Below, piece after piece: positions 1 to 5,964 of a stretch of DNA of 6,879 nucleotides. The notes under the pieces are model-generated. The model worked only from the letters and a program-made list of their open reading frames with translations. It ran no database searches and had not been told where the DNA came from. A program made the position numbers and the translations under genes. Source of the stretch: Thermodesulfobacteriota bacterium (lineage in GTDB: Bacteria > Desulfobacterota > SM23-61); the NCBI GenBank assembly GCA_030018715.1, contig JASEHN010000161.1:1-6879 (forward strand), in the 5' to 3' direction. Positions within the stretch are counted from its first letter, which is position 1; each line of letters starts with the position of its first letter.

Positions 1-7
1 TAGACGT

Positions 8-91
8 TTGACACTTATTCTTTATTTTTTCTTAATCATGGTTTTAAAACTCTGTAATCTCTGTGTCCTCTGTGGCTAATTTAAATTACTG
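8..91. repeat. Dispersed intergenic repeat, copy 1
   Basis: This 84-base block recurs in the same orientation at 5807-5891. My hand alignment gives 11 mismatches and one single-base indel, about 86% identity. It contains a 10-base palindrome GTTTTAAAAC (41-50). Next to that are three head-to-tail 9-mers (50-58, 59-67, 68-76), which read on the minus strand as GCCACAGAG, GACACAGAG and ATTACAGAG. Similar CACAGAG-rich intergenic repeats occur in many environmental bacterial genomes; I say this from memory, not from a search. There is no coding capacity and no transposase nearby. The outer limits are where hand alignment stops being convincing. Confidence 0.8.
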
Positions 92-146
92 TGGAGATTC
101 CACCTCTCCCCTTGTCCTTAGCCTGACCGCCGAAACCCAAAACATA

Positions 147-184
147 AAAGCCTGCGAAAGGATAAAAACCCCTCCGCAGGCTTT
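147..184 (-). terminator. Intrinsic terminator of the TRAP operon
   Basis: A perfect 10-bp stem pairs 147-156 with 175-184 (AAAGCCTGCG with CGCAGGCTTT) around an 18-base loop. On the minus strand the stem ends in CTTTT and is followed by a further T-rich run, TATGTTTT. It lies about 120 bases past the permease stop codon and is the first strong hairpin downstream, so it most likely ends the lipoprotein, binding-protein and permease transcript. The long loop and interrupted T-tract lower its expected strength. Confidence 0.65.
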
Positions 185-303
185 ATATCGGGACCTTTTG
201 ACAATCTTCCTTCACAATTCCCTCCGGAAATTTAAAAAGGGTTGTTTGGGCTGGAGGAAGGAATAAATTTATAAGATGAATATTAACAGGCCAGGAAATG
301 ATG

Positions 304-2289
304 TCAAGTGATATTTTTGGCGGCCAAGGCAGGATGGCCCTGCCGCTTGCGAACCTGAATTCTTTGATAGGCATACACCAGGGCTAAAATGCCCAGGCCG
401 GCCATATCGGACCTCAGTCCCGGGGTAATGCACATTGTGGATCCTCCAAGGATGGCCAGGCGCATGAAAAGGTTCAGCGGCCCCGATAGATACCCCATGG
501 TGGCGCACCCGATCATGGATACGCCGATGGTGGCGGTGATAAAAGAAAAGATAATCGTTTCTGTGGGACCCAACAAAAGAAGGGAGGTATTGTAGATAAA
601 AATGAAAGGGATCATGTATTCCACCAGAGCCAGCCTCATGGCGATCCAGGCTGTTTTGACCCAATCAGACTGGGCGATTCCCGCTCCCACATAAACGGCC
701 GCGCAAACCGGTGGCGTAATCGCCGAGAGGACTGCAAAATAAAAGATGAACATATGGACGGCGATGGCCTCAAATCCCATCATTTTCAAGGAAGGCGCGA
801 TAACCGCTGCCGCCAAAAGATAGGCGGCCGTAGTGGGCACGCCCATTCCTAAGATCAAGGTCACCGCCGCAGCCAGTATTAAAGCTAAAAATTCATTCTG
901 GCCGGCCACAGAAAGAATAAATTCAGACAACTTCACCCCGATGCCGGTAATGTTGATCAAAGAGATGATGATGTTGGCGCAGACCAGTAGGGGGACCACC
1001 TTGATCATGGAACGTCCGGCATCATCCATGCCCTTAAGGAGGCGGATCCAGCGCATTTTGACCTCGGCAGCATGGAATGTGGAAAAAAGGAATAAGATAA
1101 CAGCGGCCAAGATCGCCCAGAAGGCCGATGTCTCTGGGGTATAACCCTGCAGGAGAAAGCCCAGGAGGATGAAAATCGGCACAAACAAAGGCACCGAACG
1201 GGAAGGCCGCATGATCTCCCGGAAAGGCTTAACATCCGCTACGGGAACCCGCCCTAAGTTGCGTTTGACGCTTTCAAAATGAATGGCGCTGAAGCAGCCC
1301 AGGTAATAAAGGTAAGCCGGGATGGCGGCGCAAAGCGCCACTTGGAGGTAAGAAATCTCCAGGATCTCGGCCATGATGAAAGCCCCCGCTCCCATGATGG
1401 GGGGGGTGATCTGCCCGCCGGTCGAGGCTGTGGACTCCACGGCTGCGGCAAACTCATTTCCATATTTAAGGCGCTTCATCATGGGGATGGTAAATGTTCC
1501 GGTTGTGGCCACATTGGCCACGGCACTACCTGAAATCATCCCAAAAAAACCGCTGGCCACGACAGCAACCTTGGCTGCTCCCCCAAAAAAGCGTCCGGTG
1601 GACCACACTGCCAAGTCGATGAAGGTCTCGCCCCCTCCCGTGAAAAGTATGAAGGCGCCAAAGATGATGAACATGGCCACGATAGTGGCTGAAATTCCCG
1701 TGACGAAACCCCATAGTCCCAGATCGCTCAGAAAAATAATTTGGATGATGTAAGGTATATTGAACCCCCGATGGCCCCAGTAGGCCAGAGCATCACCAAT
1801 CAAGGGAATTTCAGGGATATAAGGTCCGAGGTAAGCATAGAGGAGGAAGAATAAGGTCAAAATAGGGAAAAGGAGGCCGATAGTCCTTCGGCCTGCTTCT
1901 AAGGTCAGGAGAAAGGCTACGGTTCCCAGAATGAGTTGGAAGGATGTGGATTCCGCCGGGTGATCCATGATCCAGTGGTATTTGACGATAATGTAAACAC
2001 AGCACCAGATGGTCATGGCCACAGCGGCCAGGTCCACAGCCAAAGAAACAGATTCCCACCGCCCCCCCCGCTTGCGGATGTAAGGGGGCAGGATCAAGAA
2101 AGTTAAGATCAGGGCGAAGCCCACGTGTATGGCCCGTTGCCGAAGGTTGGGGAAGGGCCCAGCATAGCCGGTATAAAGGTGAAATAAAACATACCCTACG
2201 GCAATCACACCTATCAGAACCCGCCAGAGGCCTCCGTATTGTCGGGCTGTGGCTGAGATTTCTCTATCTTCCGTCTTTTCTCTTTTCAT
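304..2289 (-). CDS. TRAP transporter permease, 4TM/12TM fusion (DctQ-DctM type)
   Basis: This inner-membrane permease belongs to a tripartite ATP-independent periplasmic transporter, which normally uses an ion gradient to import organic acids from a binding protein. At 661 residues it fits the fused 4TM/12TM class found with TAXI binding proteins, so no separate small DctQ subunit is expected, and none is present. Hydrophobic segments at roughly 22-42, 52-70, 82-103 and 117-153 form the DctQ-like part. The DctM-like part follows from about 190. Its signatures include GSAVANVATTGTFTIPMMKR (254-273), TGGQITPPIMGAGAF (289-303), the second-half repeat GMGVPTTAAY (481-490) and AITPPVCAAVYVGAG (523-537). 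The ATG is preceded by GGAGAGGGGAGAA. It lies 117 bases after the binding-protein gene and is the last gene of the operon. Two 8-base homopolymer tracts fall inside the reading frame. The substrate is unknown. Confidence 0.95.
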   Translation of the reverse strand: MKREKTEDREISATARQYGGLWRVLIGVIAVGYVLFHLYTGYAGPFPNLRQRAIHVGFALILTFLILPPYIRKRGGRWESVSLAVDLAAVAMTIWCCVYIIVKYHWIMDHPAESTSFQLILGTVAFLLTLEAGRRTIGLLFPILTLFFLLYAYLGPYIPEIPLIGDALAYWGHRGFNIPYIIQIIFLSDLGLWGFVTGISATIVAMFIIFGAFILFTGGGETFIDLAVWSTGRFFGGAAKVAVVASGFFGMISGSAVANVATTGTFTIPMMKRLKYGNEFAAAVESTASTGGQITPPIMGAGAFIMAEILEISYLQVALCAAIPAYLYYLGCFSAIHFESVKRNLGRVPVADVKPFREIMRPSRSVPLFVPIFILLGFLLQGYTPETSAFWAILAAVILFLFSTFHAAEVKMRWIRLLKGMDDAGRSMIKVVPLLVCANIIISLINITGIGVKLSEFILSVAGQNEFLALILAAAVTLILGMGVPTTAAYLLAAAVIAPSLKMMGFEAIAVHMFIFYFAVLSAITPPVCAAVYVGAGIAQSDWVKTAWIAMRLALVEYMIPFIFIYNTSLLLLGPTETIIFSFITATIGVSMIGCATMGYLSGPLNLFMRLAILGGSTMCITPGLRSDMAGLGILALVYAYQRIQVRKRQGHPALAAKNIT

Positions 2290-2359
2290 TTCTCCCCTCT
2301 CCGCCGCTTTGGTAGCTCAAGGGAATGACCTAGAAATCAGACCTGCCGTAAAAAGTTGT

Positions 2360-2386
2360 ATAGGGGGCGTTACTCACACCCCCTAT
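2360..2386 (-). promoter_or_regulatory. Intercistronic stem-loop between binding protein and permease
   Basis: A perfect 8-bp stem, ATAGGGGG (2360-2367) with CCCCCTAT (2379-2386), encloses an 11-base loop. On the minus strand it is followed by ACAACTTTTT. It sits in the 117-base gap after the substrate-binding-protein gene. A leaky terminator, or a 3' stem protecting the upstream mRNA, would let the periplasmic protein be made in excess of the permease, as is common in transport operons. A second ATAGGGG (2400-2406), right after the upstream stop codon, could pair with the same CCCCTAT arm. Confidence 0.55.
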
Positions 2387-2406
2387 CGTCTCGGGAAAAC
2401 CCCTAT

Positions 2407-3423
2407 CTATTTTTTGGCTTCGGGGGGAATGGCGTGTTCGGGGATTTTGATCCCAAGTTCTTTGTAGGCCCGGTAGGCGCCAGCATGGAGGGGGATCATA
2501 GTTATTTCCACAGTGTCTTTGGGCACATTCACTTCAGCGTGGGCCGGGAAAGCAGCTACAATCATATCCCTCCCTTTCAGGATCGCTTTGACCGCTTTAT
2601 AGGCCAGATCTTCCGGAAAGGTCTTCATGGCCACTCCACAGACTACCATTCCCCAACTATGATATTCCGGCTGCTTGGGCATGGCTTTGATTCCACCCGC
2701 GGGAATCGTGTAAAAGGGGAGATAAGGAATGGCCTCCTTAACCTTTTTCACCTGTTCAAGGGTCATGGAGATCAGGCGGATCTTGGTTAAGGTCATAATG
2801 TCGAGGGTGGCAGCGTCTAATTGTAAGCCGATGCCGGTCTTGACGTAACCGGCAATCCGCCCGTCTTTAATGGCGGCTACAGCGTCAGATGTTCCCCCCA
2901 CATGGTAATCAGGCTTAATACCCAAAATCTCGAAGACTTCCTTGGTGGTAGCTTCTGTCGCGGAGCCGCGCATGCCGGGATTGAACTTCTTCCCTTCCAG
3001 ATCTTCTAATTTGGTTACCCCGCTGTCCTCCCGGACTATATAATGGTCAATGGACTGGGTATAGGCCCAAAGCATCCTGAGGTCGGGCGTCTCCATGCCC
3101 TTCCATATCTTGATCCCTTTCCAGGCCTCGAACATGACTTTCTCGGTGACAATCGCTCCAATATCGATCTGCCCCGCCCGCAAGCGCTTGACGTTATCCA
3201 CAGAAGCACCTGTTTCCGCCACACTGGCGTTGAGTTCGGGAACATATTGGTTTATGGCTTTGGTGGCGGCCACGGCATAGGCGTAATGGCTGGAGGCCGT
3301 TGACGTGGACCCGATGATAATAAACTTTTTTTTCTGAGCCCAGGCCGCCTGGCTCGGCCAAAGAAAAAGCAGGCCCAAAAACAACGCTATGGACATGCCA
3401 AAGATTGGTTTACCTTTTTTCAT
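2407..3423 (-). CDS. TAXI-family TRAP transporter substrate-binding protein
   Basis: This is the periplasmic substrate receptor of a TRAP transporter, in the TAXI family (338 residues from the chosen start, normal for the family). A signal peptide is clear: KK near the start, a hydrophobic core over about 8-22, and a likely cleavage after AWA (residue 29). The mature part starts KKKFIIIGSTSTASSHYAYA, followed by LRAGQIDIGAIVTE, LEDLEGKKFNPGMRGSATEA and AAIKDGRIAGYVKTG. These match the usual order of N-terminal ligand lobe, 'DLkGKrv..G..GS' hinge and 'A..dG.iDa' segment. The ATG at 3423 is preferred because AAAGGGGG lies 7 bases upstream. A TTG start at 3456 would add 11 residues, lacks a ribosome site and falls inside a hairpin arm. 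The gene lies 50 bases after the lipoprotein gene and upstream of the fused permease. The ligand is unknown; TAXI proteins have few characterised substrates. Confidence 0.93.
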   Translation of the reverse strand: MKKGKPIFGMSIALFLGLLFLWPSQAAWAQKKKFIIIGSTSTASSHYAYAVAATKAINQYVPELNASVAETGASVDNVKRLRAGQIDIGAIVTEKVMFEAWKGIKIWKGMETPDLRMLWAYTQSIDHYIVREDSGVTKLEDLEGKKFNPGMRGSATEATTKEVFEILGIKPDYHVGGTSDAVAAIKDGRIAGYVKTGIGLQLDAATLDIMTLTKIRLISMTLEQVKKVKEAIPYLPFYTIPAGGIKAMPKQPEYHSWGMVVCGVAMKTFPEDLAYKAVKAILKGRDMIVAAFPAHAEVNVPKDTVEITMIPLHAGAYRAYKELGIKIPEHAIPPEAKK

Positions 3424-3430
3424 CTCTTGT

Positions 3431-3438
3431 CCCCCTTT
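3431..3438 (-). promoter_or_regulatory. Ribosome binding site fixing the binding-protein start
   Basis: AAAGGGGG on the minus strand lies 7 bases before the ATG at 3423. It supports this start over the upstream in-frame TTG at 3456, and the signal peptide then begins right at the N-terminus. Confidence 0.7.
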
Positions 3439-3454
3439 CTGAGAAAAGTTCTTC

Positions 3455-3487
3455 AACTGCCCGGCCTCCCCCCTTACCGGGGCAGTT
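3455..3487 (-). promoter_or_regulatory. Stem-loop over the lipoprotein stop codon, before the binding-protein gene
   Basis: AACTGCCCGG (3455-3464) pairs with CCGGGGCAGTT (3477-3487) with a single bulged base, giving a GC-rich stem of about 10 bp. The 12-base loop contains the lipoprotein stop codon (3474-3476). It ends 31 bases before the binding-protein ATG. On the minus strand a short TTTT follows some bases later, too weak for a firm terminator call. A role in mRNA processing or 5' stabilisation of the downstream cistron is inferred from position only. Confidence 0.5.
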
Positions 3488-3830
3488 TATCCATGATTTC
3501 GATGGAAATGTTCTTCGGTTCCACTTTTAGCAACGTATTGAGTTCAAATGTGTAGGTTTTCCCGGTGCCAACAGGTTTGGGTTCCCCTCTAGGCCCGGAG
3601 GCGGTGAGCTGAGGCGGTTGATCTTCAGCCTGGATCATCATGTAAAAAGGCTTCTCTTCCGCGGAGAGATTCCGCACAGTCACATAGACATAAAAATCCC
3701 CTGCTTTGTCAGCCTTGAATTCCACTTTTTCAATTTCCGCGGATGAGACGGATTTTTTTTGCAGGCCCCCGGTCGTGGCACACCCTATGGCCAAAAGCAA
3801 TCCTAAAAAAACGATACAAATTTTTTTCAT
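3474..3830 (-). CDS. Small secreted lipoprotein of unknown function
   Basis: I do not recognise the family. The 118-residue product starts MKKICIVFLGLLLAIGC, a type II signal peptide with a lipobox ending at Cys17 (A-I-G-C). The +2 residue is Ala rather than Asp, so by the E. coli rule it would go to the outer membrane. The mature part (about 100 residues) has alternating hydrophobic and polar stretches such as KVEFKADKAGDFYVYVTVRN and TYTFELNTLLKV, which suggest a small all-beta, Ig-like domain. No catalytic motif is visible. AAGGAGG lies 7 bases before the ATG. It is the first gene after a good promoter and lies 50 bases upstream of the TAXI binding protein, so it is probably co-transcribed with the transporter. 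A role as an envelope accessory of that system is possible but is inference. Confidence 0.85.
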   Translation of the reverse strand: MKKICIVFLGLLLAIGCATTGGLQKKSVSSAEIEKVEFKADKAGDFYVYVTVRNLSAEEKPFYMMIQAEDQPPQLTASGPRGEPKPVGTGKTYTFELNTLLKVEPKNISIEIMDKLPR

Positions 3831-3938
3831 GTTTCTCCCTCCTTATAATGAAAAATATCGCTAATATTATTAATACCTCCTTTCCTTTTTTTTCCGGCAG
3901 GAAAAACGCATTTGGGAATTCCTTAAATACTTGAATGG

Positions 3939-3967
3939 ATGGTAAACATAAACCACTTCAAAGTCAA
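3939..3967 (-). promoter_or_regulatory. Sigma70-like promoter of the lipoprotein-TRAP operon
   Basis: On the minus strand TTGACT (3962-3967, 5 of 6 to consensus) is followed after exactly 17 bases by TACCAT (3939-3944, 4 of 6). It lies about 110 bases before the lipoprotein ATG and would leave a leader of roughly 100 nt. That leader contains a second AAAGGAGG (3876-3883) with no start codon after it. No clear operator repeat is visible. Confidence 0.5.
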
Positions 3968-4043
3968 CCTTTAATTTGCAATTTTCAAATTTCGGCTCTT
4001 CACTTTCGGAATCTTCCTTTTTTTAAATAAATTAAGTTATTTG

Positions 4044-4095
4044 GCAAATGGCCCGGCTGAGAGAGCAAACAAGAAAGCTGTAGACCGGCCATTGC
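4044..4095 (-). terminator. Possible weak terminator after the cupin gene
   Basis: GCAAATGGCCCGG (4044-4056) is complementary to CCGGCCATTGC (4085-4095) apart from two single-base bulges, with a 28-base gap between the arms. It begins about 24 bases past the cupin stop codon. The downstream minus-strand sequence is AT-rich (CAAATAACTTAATTTATTT) but has no clean T run, so termination here is uncertain. Confidence 0.35.
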
Positions 4096-4118
4096 TCCGA
4101 TCATCTTTCCTCATCCAG

Positions 4119-4484
4119 TTAGGAGCCCTGGATGGAGGAAAGGGGCGGGGCGTAGATGATCAAAAGCTTAAGGGGTCGCCCTTTCAGCGGCACGACCTTA
4201 TGAGACGTACCCTGAGGAAGATATATAAAATCATTCGGGCCTACCACTTCACTTTCTCCGGCGGTTTCTACAAGAGCATTCCCTTCCATGACAAACATGG
4301 CCTGCTCTTCATAGGTGTGGGTGTGAGGATCTGCCTGCCCCCCATGTTCAATCTGACCAAGGACCACTTCTATTCGATCCGAGCCGCCTGGACCCGGACC
4401 GAGGAGGCGGTAGTTGGTGGTTTTGGAATGGCCCGCAGGGGTGTAGGAGGGTAGGTCTTTCAGATGGGTGACATATTTTTTCAT
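4119..4484 (-). CDS. Small single-domain cupin protein
   Basis: A 121-residue cupin filling one beta-barrel domain. Motif 1 is GGQADPHTHTYEEQAMFVMEG in outline, with candidate metal ligands His54, His56 and Glu60 (or Gln61). Motif 2 runs from Gly82 to His95 (PNDFIYLPQGTSH), where His95 is the fourth ligand. All usual ligands are thus present, so it probably binds a divalent metal. Small stand-alone cupins include dioxygenases, isomerases, decarboxylases and sensors, and the sequence does not choose among them. GGGAG lies 6 bases before the ATG. It lies 78 bases after the HMG-CoA-lyase-like gene and is probably in the same transcript. A 14-codon ORF with AAGGAGG overlaps its start (4481-4525). 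Confidence 0.9.
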   Translation of the reverse strand: MKKYVTHLKDLPSYTPAGHSKTTNYRLLGPGPGGSDRIEVVLGQIEHGGQADPHTHTYEEQAMFVMEGNALVETAGESEVVGPNDFIYLPQGTSHKVVPLKGRPLKLLIIYAPPLSSIQGS

Positions 4485-4562
4485 TTCGAACTCCCTTTTA
4501 TCGTTGAAAACTGTGAAGTAGACATAGACCTCCTTGCTATGAGTTCACTTTTAGATTCTTTG

Positions 4563-5579
4563 TTAGCGGCCCGTGGGTTTTTTGGGAATGCGGCCAGTGT
4601 GTATGCACTCTGAGCGAAGCCGTCGGCTTAGGATGCGCTCCATCATCCGACCAATCTCCAAAACATGGTCAACATCAACTCCGGTTTCGATGCCCATTTC
4701 ATTCATCATTACCACCATATCCTCGGTGGACACTAAACCGACGATATTGGGATCGGCGTAGTAATATTTGCCAGTGCCGGCCACGGGGCAATCATCCACA
4801 AAATTGGCCGGCTGCCCACCGATGCCGCCGAGGGTGGATTCAAAATGAGTGATTCCAGCCTGAAGAGCGGCCAGAACATTCGCCAAACCCCATCCGCGAG
4901 TCACGTGAAAATGGGCAATGTGCAGGTTCGGATTGGGGATGGCATCCAGGACCAGGGAAAAATATTCGTAAACTTTGTGGGGGGGCGCCGATCCGTCATG
5001 GTCGGCATGTTCGATGTCATCTGCCCCCATGGCCAGGAAACGTTTGGTGAACTCCACGGCCTTTTTTAGCTCTGTCGGCCCTTCAATGGGGCAACCCCAA
5101 ATGGTAGAGACCGTTCCGTTCACCTTGACCCCATTATCGTGAGCTTTCTTAATATACTTTTCGCACATCTTCCAGTATTCTTCCAGAGAGAGGCCGGAAT
5201 TACGCCGGTGGTGGGATTCGCTGGTCGAAACCATGAAGAGAATGCGGTTCGGGCCCCACCCTTCCTTCCGGGCTTCGATCGCCCTCTCAGCCGCCTTTTC
5301 TCGTATGGTCACGGCAGTGAGTTCAACATCTTTAAGCTTATCCTTCACCACCTTGCTGCTATGGATGGCCTGCAGCAATCGGTCGGCGTCGGCAAACTGG
5401 GGCATGCCTTTGGGGTTTCCCATGTTGGTGACTTCCATTCTCTTGAAGCCGGCCAGGATGAGCTGCTCCACGATCCAGAGCTTGGCATCGGTGGATATAG
5501 TCTTCTCTTCGTGCTGGAGCCCGTCTCGCGCTGTGATTTCGCCTAGAACAACTTTTGTAGGATACTTCATCGTTGCCAT
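4563..5579 (-). CDS. HMG-CoA-lyase-like DRE-TIM enzyme, divergent active site
   Basis: This 338-residue protein is a TIM-barrel of the HMG-CoA lyase / isopropylmalate synthase superfamily, which makes or breaks C-C bonds in acyl-CoA and keto-acid substrates. The family opening EITARDGLQ (14-22) carries the Arg18-Asp19 pair, with Glu49 in the next strand. WGCPIEGPTE (161-170) matches the HMG-CoA lyase LGCPYEG segment, and Asp193 aligns with the family GDT aspartate. The metal-binding pair HxH is present (His223, His225), as is STED (284-287). The family's GGLGGCP loop reads GGIGGQP, so the catalytic Cys is Gln256. The following loop is about 15 residues longer and contains Cys264, the GN(V/L)ATED asparagine ligand is Leu282, and HDT is HVT. 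It therefore probably acts on another substrate or reaction. GGGAG lies 9 bases before the ATG. A propeller remnant ends 25 bases upstream. Confidence 0.85.
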   Translation of the reverse strand: MATMKYPTKVVLGEITARDGLQHEEKTISTDAKLWIVEQLILAGFKRMEVTNMGNPKGMPQFADADRLLQAIHSSKVVKDKLKDVELTAVTIREKAAERAIEARKEGWGPNRILFMVSTSESHHRRNSGLSLEEYWKMCEKYIKKAHDNGVKVNGTVSTIWGCPIEGPTELKKAVEFTKRFLAMGADDIEHADHDGSAPPHKVYEYFSLVLDAIPNPNLHIAHFHVTRGWGLANVLAALQAGITHFESTLGGIGGQPANFVDDCPVAGTGKYYYADPNIVGLVSTEDMVVMMNEMGIETGVDVDHVLEIGRMMERILSRRLRSECIHTGRIPKKPTGR

Positions 5580-5604
5580 TTCTTAACTCTCCCTTTTTAA
5601 AAAT

Positions 5605-5739
5605 TTATTTTCCTTCCGTGTATTCGAGAATGTGCAGTCCGTTCCCGATGCGGTCCGTGATATAAATCAACCCTCGATAATCCAGTCCGACATCATTATA
5701 GTAATCAGTCGAATTATTATTTACAGAATGCTTATCCAT
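5605..5739 (-). pseudogene. C-terminal remnant of a beta-propeller (LVIVD-type) protein
   Basis: A 44-codon reading frame starts at an ATG (5737-5739) and ends TAA (5605-5607). Its second half reads DVGLDYRGLIYITDRIGNGL followed by HILEYTEGK. That pattern (DV.vD.RGLIY.tDR..gGLhILEY) is what I recognise as the last blade and C-terminus of LVIVD-repeat/WD-like propeller proteins, which are normally several hundred residues long. The frame is closed by a stop at 5767-5769, and no more propeller sequence lies further upstream, so everything but the last ~45 residues is missing. No Shine-Dalgarno of note precedes the ATG. It ends 25 bases before the HMG-CoA-lyase-like gene, in the same orientation, so a full-length gene may once have headed this operon. 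The family call is from memory of the motif. Confidence 0.6.
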
Positions 5740-5742
5740 AAA

Positions 5743-5770
5743 ATTATTGTATAGGAATTTCCTTTTTCAA
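5743..5770 (-). promoter_or_regulatory. Candidate promoter for the lyase-cupin operon
   Basis: On the minus strand TTGAAA (5765-5770, 5 of 6) is followed after 16 bases by AATAAT (5743-5748, 5 of 6). Transcription would begin around 5735, about at the remnant's ATG, leaving a leader of roughly 155 nt before the lyase. An 11-base palindrome, AGGAA-A-TTCCT on the minus strand (5753-5763), lies in the spacer and could be an operator. Confidence 0.45.
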
Positions 5771-5806
5771 CTTTACTCCCGCCTGCAGCCGGATCACTTT
5801 AGAGGC

Positions 5807-5891
5807 TTGACACTTACCCTTTCCTTTTTCTTAATTATGGTTTTAAAAACTCTGTGATCTCTGTCTCCCCTGTGGCTAATTTGATTTCCTG
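5807..5891. repeat. Dispersed intergenic repeat, copy 2
   Basis: Same orientation as the block at 8-91, about 86% identical by hand alignment, with one extra A in the A-tract (GTTTTAAAAAC), which breaks the palindrome. The three 9-mer units (5850-5858, 5859-5867, 5868-5876) read on the minus strand GCCACAGGG, GAGACAGAG and ATCACAGAG. It lies between the aldolase stop codon (about 75 bases away) and the propeller remnant (about 70 bases away). On the plus strand both copies keep TTGACA, a 17-base spacer and CTTAAT. Confidence 0.8.
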
Positions 5892-5907
5892 AAAAACTCC
5901 AGGAGTT
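5892..5907 (-). terminator. Small hairpin with T-run after the aldolase
   Basis: On the minus strand AACTC-CTG-GAGTT (5907-5895) forms a 5-bp stem with a 3-base loop, and its last two T bases start a run of five T. It is the only hairpin-plus-T structure between the aldolase stop codon and the repeat. The stem is short and half A/T, so it is at best a weak intrinsic terminator. Confidence 0.3.
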
Positions 5908-5964
5908 GCCGAGCCTGTGGAGCGGAAGATCCATTGATAGACTGTCGCTCTTTTGAAGGCCAGG

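Larger units (their letters stand above)
1..303. other. Gene-free 3' flank of the TRAP operon
   Basis: No convincing gene lies in these 303 bases. They hold one copy of a dispersed repeat (8-91), a small perfect inverted repeat GTGGA-GAT-TCCAC (91-103), the operon's intrinsic terminator (147-184) and about 115 bases of AT-rich spacer (187-303) next to the permease stop codon. On the minus strand a GGAGG precedes a GTG-started run of only ten codons (183-215), which I do not accept as a gene. Confidence 0.6.

Noticed and set aside
50..76. Three 9-base units as a possible CRISPR or iteron array
   Set aside because: Units are contiguous with no spacers, far too short for CRISPR, and no cas, rep or origin features are nearby.
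183..215. Minus-strand GGAGG followed by a GTG-started ten-codon ORF next to the terminator
   Set aside because: Too short, no similarity recognised, and probably chance in a purine-rich stretch.
3876..3883. AAAGGAGG in the leader of the lipoprotein gene, suggesting a leader peptide
   Set aside because: No ATG, GTG or TTG follows within a usable distance; the real ribosome site of the gene is at 3838-3844.
5233..5586. Long plus-strand open frames opposite the lyase, permease and aldolase genes
   Set aside because: They mirror strongly supported minus-strand genes, lack ribosome sites and show no recognisable protein motifs.
8..5891. The repeat-bracketed block as a composite transposon
   Set aside because: No transposase, no terminal inverted repeats or target duplications, and the repeats are too diverged and short to be insertion sequences.
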